Assembly (NCBI GenBank): GCA_965229005.1
Contig: CBDDIP010000001.1
Span: 1,296,393-1,360,392, forward strand
DNA length: 64,000 nt
Direction: 5' to 3'
Source: CBDDIP01 sp965229005
Lineage (GTDB): Bacteria; Actinomycetota; Acidimicrobiia; Acidimicrobiales; Ilumatobacteraceae
Within the stretch, counting starts at the first letter, position 1; the number at the start of each line of letters is the position of its first letter. Positions 17,530 to 25,275 of the stretch are shown piece by piece. The translations under genes and the position numbers were made by a program. The notes below the pieces were generated by a model. That model made no database searches. It was not told where the DNA came from and saw only the letters and a program-made list of their open reading frames with translations.

Positions 17530-17660
17530 CATGACAATCGACCTCGGTCGACAAGGTTTCCCCCCTGATCCGGTGGCGTCGGCTCTGCCCGGTGTCGGCG
17601 CCACCGAAACAGTGGGTGCAGCGCGTTCCCTCACTTCCCTTCCTCCCGGAGACACCTGCT

Positions 17661-18509
17661 GTGACAAGCCCTACTCTTCACAACATGGACATCGACCAGG
17701 GGGCTGGTTCGAAGGTTGCGTCGACGGACACCGTCGCACCCATCTTCGAGCTGCATGGTGTGAACAAGAGCTTCGGCGCCGTGCACGTGCTGCACGACGT
17801 GGACTTCGCGGTCTACCCGGGGCAGGTGACCGCACTCGTCGGCGACAACGGCGCCGGCAAGAGCACGATGATCAAGTGCATCACCGGCATCTACGGCATC
17901 GACTCGGGGACCACCGAGTTCAACGGCGAGCCGGTTGCCATCCACAGCCCGCGCGACGCCGCCGCACTCGGCATCGAGGTCGTGTACCAAGACCTGGCGC
18001 TGTGCGACAACCTGGACATCGTCCAGAACATGTTCCTCGGTCGCGAACGTCGACGCTTCGGGATGCTCGACGAACCGACGATGGAGAAGCTGGCTCGAGA
18101 GACGCTCGCCAGCCTGTCCGTGCGCACCGTGAAGAGCGTGCGCCAACTGGTCGGCAGCCTGTCCGGTGGCCAGCGCCAGACCGTGGCCATCGCCAAGGCC
18201 GTGCTGTGGAACTCGAAGGTCGTCATGCTCGACGAACCGACCGCAGCGCTCGGCGTGGCCCAGACCCGCCAGGTCCTCGATCTCGTCCGGCGCCTCGCCG
18301 ACCAAGGCCTCGGCGTCGTGCTCATCTCCCACAACATGAACGACGTCCTCGAGGTGGCCGACAACATCTGCGTGCTCTACCTCGGCCGTGTCGCCGCTCA
18401 GGTGCACACCAAGGACGTCACCCACTCGCAGATCGTCGAGCTGATCACCCTCGGACGCAGTGGCGACATCGGACTCGCCAAGCGCGAAGCAGAAACGGCG
18501 ACCGTCTGA
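17661..18509 (+). CDS. xylG: Sugar ABC transporter ATP-binding protein (single NBD)
   Basis: A 282-residue protein with one ATPase domain: Walker A GDNGAGKST, Q-loop VVYQDLALC, signature LSGGQRQ and Walker B KVVMLDEPT, followed by ISHNMNDV. It is half the size of the duplicated RbsA/XylG type, so it probably works as a dimer, as in FrcA-like systems. The start is taken as GTG 17661 behind a GGAGA ribosome site; an ATG eight codons later is possible. Its TGA overlaps the permease ATG by one base (TGATG), implying translational coupling. Confidence 0.9.
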   Translation: MTSPTLHNMDIDQGAGSKVASTDTVAPIFELHGVNKSFGAVHVLHDVDFAVYPGQVTALVGDNGAGKSTMIKCITGIYGIDSGTTEFNGEPVAIHSPRDAAALGIEVVYQDLALCDNLDIVQNMFLGRERRRFGMLDEPTMEKLARETLASLSVRTVKSVRQLVGSLSGGQRQTVAIAKAVLWNSKVVMLDEPTAALGVAQTRQVLDLVRRLADQGLGVVLISHNMNDVLEVADNICVLYLGRVAAQVHTKDVTHSQIVELITLGRSGDIGLAKREAETATV

Positions 18510-19960
18510 TGGCGACGAACGACGACATCGAAGTGACGCCGGCAGTCGCGGTCAGCGACTTCGGCAGTGACAGCGGCGCGACCACGCTCCGTCAGGCGGG
18601 CGGCGCATACGTCGCCCGACTGCGCAGCGGCGACACCGGCGTCGTGCCGGCGATGGGCGGCCTCGTCGTCCTGTTCCTGATCTTCACGTTCACGAAGGAG
18701 AGCTTCCTCACCGACCTCAACTTCGCCAACCTGCTCCAGCAGGCGACGTGGCTCACCGTGCTGGCGATGGCCGTGACGTTCGTGCTGCTGCTCGGCGAGA
18801 TCGACCTCGCTGCCGGAGCGACGATGGGCGTCACCTCGGCCATCGTCTACCTGCGCGTCAAGAACGGCGTGCCGATCGGCGCCGAGCTGCTCGTTGCGAT
18901 CATCCTCGGCGCCGCGCTGCTCGTCGGCATCGGCAGCCAGCTGCGCAAGTCCGGACGGCCGTCGAACATCGCGCTCGCCATCGGCGCCGTCATCGGCATC
19001 GTCGTCGGCGTGCTGCTCGTCGCGTTCGCTCCCGCGGTGATGATCGCGATCCTGCTGGGGATGATCGTCGGCGTCGCGATGGGCGCCTTCACCGGGTTCC
19101 TCGTCGCCAAGGTCGGCATCCCGAGCTTCGTCGTCACCCTGGCGCTGTTCCTCGCATGGCAGGGCCTGCTGCTGAAGATCGCCAAAGAGGGTGGCTCGAT
19201 CCGCATCGACGACAAGTTCCTGCGGTCGCTGTCGAACTCGCCGATGCGGCCGACCCTCGGTTGGGTCCTGTTCGTCGTCGTCGTCGGTGGCTTCGTGCTG
19301 ACGTCGCTCGTGACACGCGGTTCGCGCGTCCGCAAGGGCGTGTCGGCACAGGCGCTCAGCGTCATCGCCGCCAAGACCGTCGCACTCGCCGCGGTGTGGG
19401 CGTTCGTCACGTTCCGGTTGAACCACAACCGCGCGCTGCCCAACGCGGTGCGCCCGCTGCGCGGCGTGCCGTACGTCGTGCCGCTGGTGCTCGTGCTGGC
19501 CGTGCTGCTGACGTTCATGCTCAACCGCACCGCCTGGGGTCGTCACCTCTACGCCGTCGGCGGCAACGCCGAAGCGGCTCGCCGCGCCGGCATCAACGTC
19601 GCCCGCTTGCGCCTGTCGGCGTTTGCGGTCGTCGGCTTCCTCGCCTCGATCGCCGGCCTCGTCTACGGCTCGCGCGTCGGCTCGGTCACCCCGCAGACCG
19701 GTGCGGGCGATGAGTTGCTGCGCGCCGTCGGTGCTGCAGTGGTGGGCGGCGTCAGCCTCTTCGGCGGACGCGGCAAGGTGGTCTACGCGATCATCGGCGG
19801 GCTGGTGATGGCCACCATCGAGAACGGTCTCGGGCTGTACAAGACGATCCTCGGCGCCGACGTGGACGCCGGCTTCAAGTTGATGGTCGCCGGTGCCGTG
19901 CTGCTGCTCGCCGGTGGCGTCGACGCTCTCACACGCCGCGGCGCGGCTGCCTCGCGCTGA
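18509..19960 (+). CDS. xylH: Xylose/sugar ABC transporter permease
   Basis: A 483-residue inner-membrane protein with roughly ten to twelve predicted helices. Family motifs include LLQQATWLTVLAMAVTFVLLLGEIDLAAGA, GAFTGFLVAKVGIPSFVVTLA and, near the C-terminus, NRTAWGRHLYAVGGNAEAARRAGI, the cytoplasmic EAA-like loop that contacts the ATPase. The length, somewhat above the approximately 390 aa of E. coli XylH, comes from extra hydrophobic segments in the middle. It is coupled to the ATPase gene and followed by the regulator after 4 bp. Confidence 0.9.
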   Translation: MATNDDIEVTPAVAVSDFGSDSGATTLRQAGGAYVARLRSGDTGVVPAMGGLVVLFLIFTFTKESFLTDLNFANLLQQATWLTVLAMAVTFVLLLGEIDLAAGATMGVTSAIVYLRVKNGVPIGAELLVAIILGAALLVGIGSQLRKSGRPSNIALAIGAVIGIVVGVLLVAFAPAVMIAILLGMIVGVAMGAFTGFLVAKVGIPSFVVTLALFLAWQGLLLKIAKEGGSIRIDDKFLRSLSNSPMRPTLGWVLFVVVVGGFVLTSLVTRGSRVRKGVSAQALSVIAAKTVALAAVWAFVTFRLNHNRALPNAVRPLRGVPYVVPLVLVLAVLLTFMLNRTAWGRHLYAVGGNAEAARRAGINVARLRLSAFAVVGFLASIAGLVYGSRVGSVTPQTGAGDELLRAVGAAVVGGVSLFGGRGKVVYAIIGGLVMATIENGLGLYKTILGADVDAGFKLMVAGAVLLLAGGVDALTRRGAAASR

Positions 19961-19964
19961 CACC

Positions 19965-21215
19965 GTGCTACGCGCCGACAGCAGTGCACCCGCTGGGCAC
20001 GGCGCGGTCCGACGGCACAACCTCGCGCTCGTCCTGCAACTGCTGAGCGAGCACGGCCAGCTGTCTCGCGCGGCGATCGCCAGCACCACCGGCCTCACTC
20101 GAGCCACCACGTCCAGCCTCGTTGCCGACCTGATGGAGCGGGGGCTGGTGCGCGAGCTCGGTGTCGCCGCCGACCAACGCATGGGTCGCCCGGCGACGAT
20201 GCTCGAGGTCGACGGGTCCCACGCGGCGGCCATCGGCATGGAGCTCAACGTCGGCGCGATGACGACGTCGGTGCTCGACCTCGGCGGGCGCGTGCTGTTC
20301 GAACGTCGTCGCCCGATGCGCAGCGAGCAGCGACCGTCGAACGAGATCGTGGTCGAGGTGCTGCGCGAGATCGACGAGGTCCGCGCTCACCTCGACGAGG
20401 TCGCGATCATCGGCATCGGGCTGGCCATCGCCGGCCTCGTCGACTCACGGACGGGCGTCGTGCACGTGGCCCCGAACCTCGGGTGGCGCAACGAGCCGTT
20501 CGGCGAGCTGCTGCGCACGGCGATGCACGATGCCGGTCTCGTGGACGTGCCGATCATCCTCGACAACGAAGCCAACTTCGGTGCCTTCGCCGAGCTGACA
20601 CAGGGCGGCGCGGTCGGCGTCGACGACTTCATCTACCTGCTCGGCGAGGCCGGTGTGGGTGGCGGCGTGGTCAGCGGCGGGCGGCTGATGCGCGGCGCCA
20701 CCGGCTACGCCGGTGAGATCGGGCACATGACCCTCGTTCGCGACGGCGACCCGTGCGGCTGCGGTTCACACGGTTGCTGGGAGACGCTCGTCGGGTTGAC
20801 GCCGATGTTGCGCCGCGCCGTGCCCGACATCGCCGACCGCGTCGCCGACGACGACTCGCTCAACCCGGAAGCGAAGATCGCCTTCATCGTCGAGCGCGCC
20901 GAAGCGGGCGACCACACCGCGCTCTGCACCCTGCACGAGGTGGGCGAGTGGCTGGGCATCGGCGTGGGCAACCTCATCGACATGTTCAACCCGAGCCTGG
21001 TGATCATCGCCGGCGCGCTGGCCGAAGTCGCTCCGTGGGTGATCCCGCCGGCGCACGAGGTCCTTCGCGATCACACGGTTGCCTCCAACGAAGCCGGGTG
21101 CGTCATCGAGACGTCGTCGCTCGGCTTCCGCGCCGCCTCGCTCGGCGCCGCGCTGCAGTGCATCCAACGCGTGCGCGACGATCCGACGTCGGTCCGACGC
21201 CGCGCCGTCACCTGA
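19965..21215 (+). CDS. ROK-family transcriptional regulator, probable xylose repressor
   Basis: A 416-residue protein. The N-terminal winged helix (about 15-75) reads HNLALVLQLLSEHGQLSRAAIA and LTRATTSSLVADLMERGLV. A ROK sugar-kinase-like domain follows with IGMELNVGAM, IGIGLAIAGLVD, DNEANFGAFAE and the zinc motif CGCGSHGCWE. The fold binds a sugar effector rather than catalysing a reaction. As the last gene of the xylose cluster, 4 bp after the permease, it is the natural candidate to bind the palindrome at 16176. GTG 19965 is chosen by spacing; an upstream start would run into the permease gene. Confidence 0.88.
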   Translation: MLRADSSAPAGHGAVRRHNLALVLQLLSEHGQLSRAAIASTTGLTRATTSSLVADLMERGLVRELGVAADQRMGRPATMLEVDGSHAAAIGMELNVGAMTTSVLDLGGRVLFERRRPMRSEQRPSNEIVVEVLREIDEVRAHLDEVAIIGIGLAIAGLVDSRTGVVHVAPNLGWRNEPFGELLRTAMHDAGLVDVPIILDNEANFGAFAELTQGGAVGVDDFIYLLGEAGVGGGVVSGGRLMRGATGYAGEIGHMTLVRDGDPCGCGSHGCWETLVGLTPMLRRAVPDIADRVADDDSLNPEAKIAFIVERAEAGDHTALCTLHEVGEWLGIGVGNLIDMFNPSLVIIAGALAEVAPWVIPPAHEVLRDHTVASNEAGCVIETSSLGFRAASLGAALQCIQRVRDDPTSVRRRAVT

Positions 21216-21229
21216 GACCCGTCAGCTGA

Positions 21230-21922
21230 TCAGCGAACGGCGACGGCCGCGTCGGTGACGAGCGAGGCGAACACGAGCCGACCGTTCTTGTTCGGGTGGA
21301 GCCCGTCGGAGCCGAGCACGCGTTGCGCCGGGTCGGTCGCGGCCGTCCACCAGTCGGCGATCTCGGCGTGTCCGCGATCGTCCATGCGCTCGCGCAGCAC
21401 CTCGTTGAACATCGCCGTCTGCTGCGCTTCGCCCGGACGGTAGACGTCGGCCCACACCAACGGGCGGTCTGCGGGCAGCATCGAGGTGATCTCGTCGATC
21501 AGTGAGCCGTACGACTCGGCGTCGGGGTACTGGCCGACGTCGTTGGTGCCGAGTGCCACCACCCACACGTCCGGGTCCACCCCATCGGCGATCAGTTGGT
21601 AGATCACCTTGATCCCCGCGAGCGGCGAGCCCTTGCCGTCGCCGACGTCGATCCGTCGGCTGTGCTTGCCGTCGATGTGCACGTCGGTGAACCCGGCCGC
21701 AGCCAGCGTCTCATTCAGCGCGTCGGTGCTGCCTTCGGTGATCGAGTCGCCGACGACGGCGATCGACGTTCGCTTCTTGGCCACCGGGGTCAGCTGCGGC
21801 AACCCACCGCCGACGGCTGGCTCTTGCACGTCCGGTCCGGCAGTCGTGCCCTCGTGGCGCGTCGTGCAGCCGGCCGCGGCCGCGAGCGCGGCAACGAGGA
21901 AGGCGCGACGGCTCAAGGGCAT
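21230..21922 (-). CDS. SGNH/GDSL-family hydrolase lipoprotein
   Basis: A 230-residue exported protein beginning MPLSRRAFLVAALAAAAGC: twin-Arg-like signal and lipobox. The catalytic blocks are VVGDSITEG (nucleophile Ser), ALGTNDVGQ (Asn) and SDGLHPNKNG (Asp/His), all intact, so it should be an active esterase or lipase-like enzyme at the cell surface. An ATG 18 codons upstream exists, but it would hide the signal peptide. It is the last gene of the minus-strand cluster, 50 bp after the deaminase gene. Confidence 0.85.
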   Translation of the reverse strand: MPLSRRAFLVAALAAAAGCTTRHEGTTAGPDVQEPAVGGGLPQLTPVAKKRTSIAVVGDSITEGSTDALNETLAAAGFTDVHIDGKHSRRIDVGDGKGSPLAGIKVIYQLIADGVDPDVWVVALGTNDVGQYPDAESYGSLIDEITSMLPADRPLVWADVYRPGEAQQTAMFNEVLRERMDDRGHAEIADWWTAATDPAQRVLGSDGLHPNKNGRLVFASLVTDAAVAVR

Positions 21923-21972
21923 CGCCCCAGTGTGGTCGACCGGCCCGCGGAGTTGGCGGCGCGTGGCACGGG

Positions 21973-23340
21973 TCACGTATCGAGCTGTTGGATCCTTCGT
22001 GCGTGCGATGCGTGCAGGCGCAGCTGTTCGTCGAGCCCCGAATGAGTGGCGTGGCCGTCACGGACGACGAAGCGCCCATGCACGACCGTGTGCCACGCGC
22101 CGATCGGCCCGCTGCGCAACCACGCTTCGATCGGATCGGCGACTGCGCCCGAGTACGACGGCCCGGTGAGCCGCCAGACCGCCACGTCGCCGACCGCGCC
22201 CGGCGACAGCTGCCCGATCTCCCCCAGCCGTCCGAGGCATCCGGCACCGCCGAGCGTCGCCACCTCCAGCACCATGCGCGCCGTTCCCGCAGCCGCACCG
22301 TCGCGCAGCTTCGCCAGCAGCATCGCCTGACGCGCTTCCAGCCACAGCGACGCGCTGTCCGCCGACGAGGACCCGTCGACACCCAGCCCGACGTGCACGC
22401 CGGCCGCACGCATCGGCACGATCGGGGCGATGCCCGACGACAGGATCAGGTTGCTGCTCGGGCAGTGCGCCACCCCGATGCCCGCGGCACCGAGGCGGAG
22501 CACCTCGTCGTCGTTGGGCTTCACGCAGTGCGCCACCCACGTGCGCGACGTGCACCAGCCGGTTCGCTCGAGGTACTCCATCGGCCGGCAACCGAAGCGG
22601 GCCAACGAGAACTCGTCGTCCTCGTCGTTCTCGGCGAAGTGCGTGTGCAGCCGTACGTCGAGCCGCTCGGCCAGCTCGGCCGAGCGCACCATCAGGTCCT
22701 CGGTGACGCTGAACGGACTGCAGGGCGCGAGCGCGATGCGGACCATCGCGCCATGCCGCCGGTCGTGGTGACGAGCGACGGCCTCTTCGCTCGCGGCGAG
22801 GATCTCGTCGTCGTCACCGACCACGTCGTCCGTCGGCAGCCCGCCGTCCTTCTCGCTCAGCGACATCGAACCGCGCGTCGGGTGGAACCGCATGCCCAGC
22901 TCGCGCGCCGCGGCGATCTCCGCGCCGAGCAGATCGCCGGCGCCACGCGGGTGGAGGTAGAGGTGATCGGTGCTCGTGGTGCAGCCGCTCAGCGCCAGCT
23001 CGGTGAGGCCGACGAACGCGCTGGCGTGCACGGACTCCTCGTCGATCGCCCGCCACAGCGGGTACAGCGACTGCAACCAACCGAACAGCGGCTTGTCCGT
23101 CATCGGCGGGTACGCGCGAGTCAGGTTCTGGTACATGTGGTGGTGGGTGTTGATCAACCCCGGCGTGACGAGGCACTCACTCGCATCGACGACCTCGGTG
23201 GCCGCTGGAGCGAGGTCGGTCGACGAGCCGACCGCTTCGACGAGACCATCGGTGATCGCCACCCAACCGCCGGCCAGCTCACGACGATCGGCGTCGAGCG
23301 TGGCAACGAGGCGCGCGTTGCGGATGAGGAGGTCGGCCAT
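21973..23340 (-). CDS. 8-oxoguanine deaminase-like amidohydrolase
   Basis: A 455-residue metal-dependent amidohydrolase. It contains NTHHHMYQNLTRAYP (65-79; His ligands), STDHLYLHPRG, ALAPCSPFSVTEDLM, LHTHFAENDEDDEFS, VAHCPSSNLILSSGIAP and GLGVDGSSSADSASL. These phrases resemble 8-oxoguanine deaminases (8-oxoguanine to urate) more than general guanine or S-adenosylhomocysteine deaminases. The operon also encodes a 2Fe-2S/molybdopterin protein of the xanthine dehydrogenase type, supporting purine catabolism. Its ATG overlaps the upstream stop by one base (TGATG). Confidence 0.82.
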   Translation of the reverse strand: MADLLIRNARLVATLDADRRELAGGWVAITDGLVEAVGSSTDLAPAATEVVDASECLVTPGLINTHHHMYQNLTRAYPPMTDKPLFGWLQSLYPLWRAIDEESVHASAFVGLTELALSGCTTSTDHLYLHPRGAGDLLGAEIAAARELGMRFHPTRGSMSLSEKDGGLPTDDVVGDDDEILAASEEAVARHHDRRHGAMVRIALAPCSPFSVTEDLMVRSAELAERLDVRLHTHFAENDEDDEFSLARFGCRPMEYLERTGWCTSRTWVAHCVKPNDDEVLRLGAAGIGVAHCPSSNLILSSGIAPIVPMRAAGVHVGLGVDGSSSADSASLWLEARQAMLLAKLRDGAAAGTARMVLEVATLGGAGCLGRLGEIGQLSPGAVGDVAVWRLTGPSYSGAVADPIEAWLRSGPIGAWHTVVHGRFVVRDGHATHSGLDEQLRLHASHARRIQQLDT

Positions 23341-24719
23341 CAGCTGAGCGACTCGATGATCATCGCCACGTCGTCGACGGTGGTCAGCGGGTTGACGATG
23401 CACAGCCGCAGCACCGTTTCGCCCGCCCACGCGGTGGGCGTGATGAACGCCGCGCCGGACGCCAGCATCCGGTCGCTCCACGACTGGTACTCGACAGCGG
23501 TCCAACCGGTGCGACGGAACAGGAGCACGCTCAGCTCCGGCTCCATGATCAGCTCCAGGTGCGGGGCCGCGGCGATCAGCCCAGCGCCCTCGTGGGCGAC
23601 GGCGAGCGTGGTCTCCACGGCCTCGCTGTACGCATCGGTGCCGTGCGTCGCCAGGCTGAACCAGAACGGCAGCCCGCGAGCGCGACGCGACAGGTGGTGC
23701 GCCAGGTCGCTCGGGTTCCAGTCGCTGTGATCCACCGGGTGATCGCCCTGCAGCACGTCGAGGTACTCGGCGTGCTGCGTGTGCGCCGCCCGAGCGATCG
23801 ACGGGTCGCGGTAGACCAGCGCGCAGCAGTCGAACGGAGCGAAGAACCACTTGTGCGGATCGACGATGAAGCTGTCCGCGGCCTCGATGCCGGCGTAGCG
23901 ATCGCGCACGCTCGGTGCCGCCAGCCCGGCGCCGCCGTAGGCACCGTCGACGTGCAGCCACACGCCGAGCTCGTCGCACAACTGGCCGACGCCGTCCATC
24001 CGGTCGATGACGCCTGCGTTCGTGGTGCCGCACGTGACGACGATGGCGAAGATCCGAGCGCGGTCCTCGGGGTCGAGCGCGTCGACCGTCGCGCGCAACG
24101 CGTCCTGGTGCATGCGACCCTCGTCGTCCGCGGGCACGGCGACGACGTCGGCATCCATCGCCCGTGCCGCTGAAGCGATCGAGCTGTGCGCGCCCTTCGA
24201 GGCGATGATCAACCCGCGCACGCGATCGAACCGGCCGGGACGCTTCGCCCGCCAGTGGAACCGTGCCGCGATGAGCGCACTCAGGTTGCCGGCGGTGCCG
24301 CCGCTGACGAACACCCCGCCGGCTTCCTCGGGCAGCCCGGCCAGATCGGCGATGTAGCGCAGCGCCTCGTTCTCGGCGAACACCGCGCCGGCGCCCTCGA
24401 GCCACGAGCCTCCGTAGATGCTCGAGGCGCCGACGACGAGGTCGAACAGGATTGCCGCCTCCGTCGGCGCGGCGGGCACGAACGACAGGTACCGCGGGTG
24501 GTCGACGGAGATGCACGCCGGCCCGAGCACCTCACCGAACACGCGCAGCGCCTCCAGCCCGCCGAGCCCGGACTCGGTGATCGTGCGACCGGCGAGCGCG
24601 CGCAGCTCGCCCGACGTGCGCGGACCGTCGAGTGGCGGCGGGTCCATGCGCACCCGGTCGACGGCGTAGGCGACGATGGCCTGCGTGAGCACCTCCGTGG
24701 AGGCGTCGTGGCGATGCAT
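23340..24719 (-). CDS. PLP-dependent group II decarboxylase
   Basis: A 459-residue pyridoxal-phosphate enzyme of the aromatic-amino-acid/glutamate/diaminobutyrate decarboxylase family. Seen are GVFVSGGTAGNLSALIAAR (cofactor phosphate region), HSSIASAARAMD, VTCGTTNAGVID, LHVDGAYGGAG (the conserved Asp-Ala pair) and the Schiff-base Lys in VDPHKWFFAPFDC. The substrate cannot be predicted reliably. ATG 24719 matches the normal N-terminus. It is coupled to the deaminase gene by a one-base stop/start overlap. Confidence 0.88.
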   Translation of the reverse strand: MHRHDASTEVLTQAIVAYAVDRVRMDPPPLDGPRTSGELRALAGRTITESGLGGLEALRVFGEVLGPACISVDHPRYLSFVPAAPTEAAILFDLVVGASSIYGGSWLEGAGAVFAENEALRYIADLAGLPEEAGGVFVSGGTAGNLSALIAARFHWRAKRPGRFDRVRGLIIASKGAHSSIASAARAMDADVVAVPADDEGRMHQDALRATVDALDPEDRARIFAIVVTCGTTNAGVIDRMDGVGQLCDELGVWLHVDGAYGGAGLAAPSVRDRYAGIEAADSFIVDPHKWFFAPFDCCALVYRDPSIARAAHTQHAEYLDVLQGDHPVDHSDWNPSDLAHHLSRRARGLPFWFSLATHGTDAYSEAVETTLAVAHEGAGLIAAAPHLELIMEPELSVLLFRRTGWTAVEYQSWSDRMLASGAAFITPTAWAGETVLRLCIVNPLTTVDDVAMIIESLS

Positions 24720-24763
24720 CCGAGCAGTCTTGCTCAGCCGGAACGCGCTCAGCCCGATCCCGC

Positions 24764-24925
24764 TTACACGGTGTCGAGCAGTTCCGAACCCTCGTGGCGG
24801 ACTTCGCCATCGCGGTTCAGCGCCCAACCGAGCCCTGCGGCGATCGCCACCGACCCGATGCACGTCAGCACAGGGAAGATCAGCAGCACGAGGATGATCG
24901 CGATGGCGCCGGGCACGGCCGTCAC
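24764..24925 (-). CDS. Small membrane protein, 53 aa
   Basis: This short frame reads MTAVPGAIAIILVLLIF and continues hydrophobic to about residue 36, then NRDGEVRHEGSELLDTV: one long or two short membrane helices and an acidic cytoplasmic or periplasmic tail. The GTG start overlaps the stop of the Rid-family gene (GTGA), exactly the coupling used by other gene pairs in this cluster, and it ends 44 nt before the decarboxylase start. Codon third positions are GC-rich like the neighbours. No homologue is recognised; it may anchor or assist an operon product. Confidence 0.65.
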   Translation of the reverse strand: MTAVPGAIAIILVLLIFPVLTCIGSVAIAAGLGWALNRDGEVRHEGSELLDTV

Positions 24926-25275
24926 GCTACTGGCTTGAAGGCCCAGGCCTCAATCTCCACGGAGCCGTTGGCCGGCAGGGCGGCGACACCGATCGTGCTG
25001 CGTGCCGGACGGCTGTCGCCGAAGCCGGCGACGTAGGCCTCGTTGAAGGTGGTGAACGTGTCCATGTCGGTGAGGAAGCACAGCGTCTTCGCGACGTCGG
25101 CCAACGTGGCGCCCATCGTTGCAAGCTGCGCCGTGAGGTTGGCCACGGCCTGCGTGGTCTGCGCGGCGACGCCGCCATCGACGAGGACGCCGTCCTTGAG
25201 GCCCAGCTGACCGCTGACGATGATCCAATCGCCGGCGCGAACGACCGGGGTGTACGGGCCAAGAGGTTTGCTCAT
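24922..25275 (-). CDS. RidA/YjgF-family enamine/imine deaminase
   Basis: A 117-residue Rid protein: GPYTPVVRAGDWIIVSGQLG at the start, TAQLATMGATLADVAKTLCFLTDM in the middle and RPARSTIGVAALPANGSVEIEAWA near the end, with Arg (of PARST) corresponding to the substrate-carboxylate-binding arginine. Rid proteins hydrolyse reactive enamines and imines released by PLP enzymes; a PLP decarboxylase is encoded in the same operon. The ATG overlaps the upstream stop (ATGA), and its own stop overlaps the small membrane protein start (GTGA). Confidence 0.88.
   Translation of the reverse strand: MSKPLGPYTPVVRAGDWIIVSGQLGLKDGVLVDGGVAAQTTQAVANLTAQLATMGATLADVAKTLCFLTDMDTFTTFNEAYVAGFGDSRPARSTIGVAALPANGSVEIEAWAFKPVA

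Noticed and set aside
18398..20248. Open frame antisense to the xylose permease and regulator genes
   Set aside because: The translation is low-complexity Ala/Asp/Arg-rich and covers well-identified genes; no ribosome site or family motif.
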